This document shows positions 60,316 through 64,000 of a stretch of DNA of 64,000 bases, piece after piece. How positions within the stretch are numbered: position 1 is the first letter of the stretch; each line of letters begins with the position of its first letter. Made by a program: the position numbers and the translations under genes. Origin of the DNA: Podaxis mareebaensis (Eukaryota > Basidiomycota > Agaricomycetes > Agaricales > Agaricaceae). The DNA lies in NCBI GenBank assembly GCA_018524725.1, contig JAEUWP010000530.1, forward strand, positions 1 to 64,000, read 5' to 3'. The notes under the pieces were generated by a model. The model did not search any database and was not told the DNA's origin. It saw only the letters and a program-made list of their open reading frames with translations.

Positions 60316-62148
60316 TCAAGGTACGAAGCACTTCTCAAAGTCGCCCTCACCATCGTTCCTAGCATAACTCTGGCTCTCGACAAACTTCGAAAGTTCACAT
60401 AGCCCATTTTCATCAGCACCACAGAAGTTCAATGGCTGCACCTTGTTGTTGATCAACACCCTCACATACTGCTTCTTTCCGCAAGTTAACCTCTCAACAA
60501 TCATCTCCGAAGAGAAAGGAACAATGTCCGACGTATCCCATTGGGTTTTCGGGTTGATCTGGGCGGTGGACAGGACCTCGTGTTGCTCATTTAACAACCC
60601 CATAGCGGCATAGATCGCGATCATCTGGTTGTCGTGTGAGAAATCGGCGTAGATCGAGCGGTTCAGGGGAAATGTGGCGGGGTTCGAGGTTAATGTTCTG
60701 TTGGTTTGGGTATTGTCTCGGACGGGCGAGTTGGTGAGCCTAGCGATCAGCTCGTTGATGTACCCGACGCCCTGCACGCGGCCACCAACGGGTTGACCAT
60801 ATCTAGACCGACACGATACGTCGTCTCAGATCGATTGACTCAAAACGTGAGAACGTCGGATACGCCACGTACCCAGTGCCGTAGTACTTGTCAACGTTTC
60901 TAGCCCATTCAAAATTGGCAAAGTCCTGTGGCTCGAAGATGTTGCAAACCTGGCTCAATTTCTGTTTCGCGACACTCTCGAAGGGGCATAAAGAGATCAA
61001 ATTATCGACATCGGTTGTAGTGAGGTTAGCTGTCATTCCCAGAGCTTGCGAGTTGAGTCTGTCGGCGATCGGAGTAGCGTAGATATTGACCCAAGCGTCG
61101 ACGAACTCGTCAGAGTCGCCAGCAAGTGGGCAACCCGAATCATCAAGGGTGTTATTGGCAGTGGGCTACGAGTCGTATGTGAGCCACATATGACACAACT
61201 GGGAATGTATAATTCGCTCACGTCCTCGGACATTACGACTGAGAGCACCGGGTTGAGAGTATGTTGGCTGGCGAAGGAGAAGCCTTGGTCGCTGTTAGTA
61301 CGGACATCGGGAACGTGCTTGATGCTTACCAGCAGTCCAGTTGGTAGCACTGTCCACGACTCGCTCACTGTCCGACGCACGGACAAATGGAATATTCTTG
61401 CCGTTGACAATGTGGCGATAACGAGTGAATGCTGATTGGCCAGCAATATAAGACCTATCAGAAGGAAAGGAGTACATGAATATGTCACAGTGCTACTATA
61501 TCCGTGAGACCAAGGCTTACTGCAAAGCACCAAGAGGAACTAGGACATCGGTGTTGAGATCGTAGGTGTGGTTCTTCAGGAATTGCAAGCTGGCGTCAGT
61601 ATAGGACGTTGCGGACTTCAACTTGTTCAGGCCGGATAATATCCTCTTGGAGGCGCTACTGGTAGGAAAGCGAGCACCATGGCGTTTCAACTGAGAAAAG
61701 ATGCCATGAATACTGCGTCAGATGACCCCAAAATACTTTGAGGACTTACAATGTTGACCTTGAGAGAGGATTAAAGAAAGAAGAAAAAGATATTCCGACA
61801 ACTCACCTGTGTGATGTCACATTCTCGGGGAGGTTTGCGATATTCTGTGGCGGGGTATTCAGGGGAATATTGGCCCCAGCCCTCAAGAGTTGAGACGGGT
61901 GCGAAGGAAACGCCATTCAGGACTTCCTCCGATATTGAATGTGGCTGCGCCAAGTGTTTGCTGCTACCTACAGTGGCGGTAGCATGGCTGAAGACCAGGA
62001 AGGCGACGAAGGAAGAAAGAATGACCATCAGGAGAATCCAAGTGTATCCCCCTGCATTGGGACCCAGTCCCTTAAATATTCCAACTTCAATTCGTGCGAG
62101 CACGTTGTATCGCCTTCGCTCGAACATTCCCGATGAGAAACGTGCCAT
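60316..62148 (-). CDS. Histidine acid phosphatase / phytase-like, membrane-anchored
   Basis: A branch-2 histidine phosphatase that hydrolyses phosphomonoesters, possibly phytate, of 495 residues. Seven exons: 62148-61807, 61758-61750 (9 nt), 61690-61521, 61454-61330, 61283-61222, 61165-60873 and 60802-60316. The catalytic motif LKRHGARFPT places the nucleophile at H121. The proton-donor HD pair is H390-D391 in FSHDNQM. A middle ERVVDSA segment is typical. The 9-nt exon encodes VNI directly before LKRHG. Unlike the usual secreted enzymes, the N-terminus has no cleavable signal: a basic stretch (FERRRYN) precedes one helix at about 35-53 (WILLMVILSSFVAFLVF), so a type II membrane anchor is likely. 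Cys are frequent, which fits an outside or luminal location. Substrate is unknown. Confidence 0.93.
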
Positions 62149-63598
62149 TTTTGTCGGCGTGGAGATTCTGTGTCTCGGAAAGGTGGGAGATACGCGTCGC
62201 GTCGGAAACCTCAATCGTTTAGTTAAGCTATAGGAAGAGCTCAGAATCTGGTTCTCTCAATTCAAGGAGATACAGAGATACCTTGACTTGTATCACTCTT
62301 GCTATGCTGCCCTCTGCATACTTGCAGTCGTCGGCCTCGACGCATGTGGGTTGGAACCGCATGGTGGCGTAACGGGGAGAAGCGCTAAGTGATTACATAA
62401 TCAAATGCTTGTTTCCAAGGTGGCTTCTGGAGAACGTCTTCGAGGCTGAGGCTAATCGGCTACAGAAGCAAGTTGAAAGGGGGGGGGGGGGGTCCTGAAG
62501 ATGATAAACGGGGACTGAACCGATGCTCCGATCCCAAGATTCAGACTTATCCTCCTTGAAACAGAGCCTTCTTGACACCTGGCAAGGATACCACAAACTC
62601 CCGGATAACTTGAACTACTGACTTATACTAGTTTGTTTCAACGCCCATGTCCTACTCGCTTGCTATTCACATGGTTGAACTGCGGGTGTCTATCGCTACT
62701 CTGGGGTTTAATGCGGCGACCTGGCCAAAAGCCATCTTCCATCGGCTGATGCGATCACCTTCCGTCGTTCCTCGCTGGGTACATAACAAACGTAAAACCG
62801 CAAGGGTTCAACGCAATGCACCTTGCAGCAATATGTTTCTCCAATCCGATGCGGCAGAATTCAGTGCTTAATGGAGGCTCAACTCGGTGACATGAACTTG
62901 CGATGATGATCAACTTTGAGTCACAGTGTGAAACTTTGTGAGTTTTGTCCCATATACCGCGTCCCAGCCGCAGTATGACTTCCCGTACAGAATCTTTCTC
63001 TTCAGGTTGACACATTTTATGCCCGGAAAACTCCATATCTGCCTCAAATCTTAGACGTAGATGAAACATCTTCATAAAGGTTGAGTCACCGTCCTATGTA
63101 GCCGAGTAAGTTCACCACATGAAGAGCCTTTCTCTTCACACGAAGGCATTCGGCTGAGCTCTGCTGCTTTCCTCAGTAGCAGACAGACGGTAGACAAAGG
63201 GAAACAGTGTTTATCTTTGAATGGGTCAGAGCGCCAGGGACCGTCGGGACTTCTCAACTACGGCTGTTTCGTGCAGTCCTCACAAGGCTTGGTTACCCTA
63301 TTAGACGATTGTATCCCAGAGTGTCGCGATTCCGGGTGAACTTCTGCACGTGTAGTATCAACTCGCCATGCACATTGGCAACACTCTTCTGTCAGCTGAT
63401 TCCAGGCACTCTACCGAACCACCGGGCTGGGGAAATCAAAGACAAGATATTTATGCAACCAATCGCCTACATGATACGTATACGAGTTCGTACCGGTTAA
63501 CTTACCGTGTAACCCGCAGTTGATTTCTGCCATTGGCCATCGTACGAACATTGTTACTGGGATAAGAGATATTCTGGTATCTACATGTGACCTCGAAC
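62149..63598. other. Intergenic region with a 14-base G run
   Basis: About 1.45 kb upstream of the phosphatase. A run of 14 G is at 62479-62492. Frames at 62755-63075 (minus) and 63207-63500 (plus) have no domain. The phosphatase promoter should lie near the left end. Confidence 0.55.
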
Positions 63599-64000
63599 TC
63601 AGCTGGATGCCTGAGAACTAACCGTCGCTGTACTTCTCTTCCTCAGCGAGATGCTTGCCTTCCTGTTCGGGACAATGAAGATTCCAGCGAACCATTCATT
63701 GCTCGGTCTCCCGGCCCGTTCATCGGTCAATTTGATGTCGTAGTCCAACAAGATGCGAGCAACGATCGTCTTTACTTCTGCGACTGCGAAAAAGCGTCCG
63801 GGACTGACGTTTGGCAGCAGGAGCTCGGGTTACAGAAGGTACGGAGGTAGCTCAAATGGGAACACATACCATGCATGGCGCCCAACTCCAAACGTCATGT
63901 ATTCTAGGCTCAGGGCCGTCATCTGCCACTTCAAGGGATCTTTGTCTACGAAGCGGAATCCTTGAAATTCTTGAGGGTTAGGATAGTAACCCTAGAATGG
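63599..64000 (-). CDS. Cytochrome P450, 3' part (gene continues beyond the window)
   Basis: The C-terminal part of a microsomal haem monooxygenase. The exon at 63870 and upward reads NPQEFQGFRFVDKD and then LEYMTFGVGRHAC; a 66-bp intron (63869-63804) interrupts the Cys codon. The next exon (63803-63599) continues PGRFFAVAEVK and runs to the stop. Together they give the haem-binding motif FGVGRHACPG, which matches FxxGxxxCxG with the thiolate Cys in place. Downstream, ILLDYDIKL and a PNRKASISLRKR tail fit the end of many fungal P450s. A probable acceptor near 63990 suggests another intron at the window edge. The P450 family, substrate and N-terminus cannot be determined from this fragment. Confidence 0.9.

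Noticed and set aside
62479..62492. 14-base G run as a functional G-quadruplex
   Set aside because: A single homopolymer run; slippage is the simplest explanation and no further G tracts flank it.

Overview
The window is nuclear DNA of a filamentous fungus, almost certainly a basidiomycete mushroom (Agaricomycete). Nearly every convincing protein gene is split by many GT-AG introns of about 45-70 bp. The families point the same way: an expanded seven-helix membrane family, a kinase with HGDLK in place of HRD, a fungal GH24 lysozyme, and a SH3-SAM-PH polarity protein. I see no bacterial operons, rRNA, convincing tRNA or CRISPR array. Exon joins below were made by hand from frame, splice signals and family conservation.

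Layout, left to right. 1-7.8 kb: a weak hypothetical gene and a two-finger GATA factor, otherwise gene-poor. 7.8-22 kb: lunapark (ER junctions), a 4.3-kb empty stretch, a small P-loop kinase-like protein convergent with an Alba-type RNase P/MRP candidate, a long WW-domain membrane protein, and a PTR2 peptide transporter. 24-31 kb: two tandem seven-helix membrane proteins with matching intron phases, a structured inverted-repeat element, and a vacuolar carboxypeptidase S. 33-43 kb: a single-pass Ser/Thr/Pro-rich membrane protein with a PPxY tail, a weak hypothetical gene, a protein kinase whose frame cannot be joined cleanly, and a secreted GH24 lysozyme. 44-52 kb: a direct tandem duplication of about 3.9 kb, carrying two intact amino-acid/GABA-type permeases. 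The left unit also keeps a 53-codon 3' fragment of the neighbouring BOI-like gene. 52-58 kb: the intact BOI-like gene (SH3, SAM, PH and a CH-like C-terminus) and a GPR1/FUN34/YaaH acetate-transporter homologue. 60-64 kb: a membrane-anchored histidine acid phosphatase and the 3' end of a cytochrome P450 that runs off the window.

Taken together the window is rich in nutrient handling: peptide uptake, vacuolar peptide hydrolysis, amino-acid uptake, acetate transport, phosphate release and cell-wall lysis, plus a GATA factor. Co-regulation is only an inference. The most distinctive observations are four microexons (5, 8, 9 and 11 nt) in conserved regions of PTR2, CPS1, the phosphatase and the P-loop protein, and the permease duplication with its truncated BOI fragment and junction repeat.
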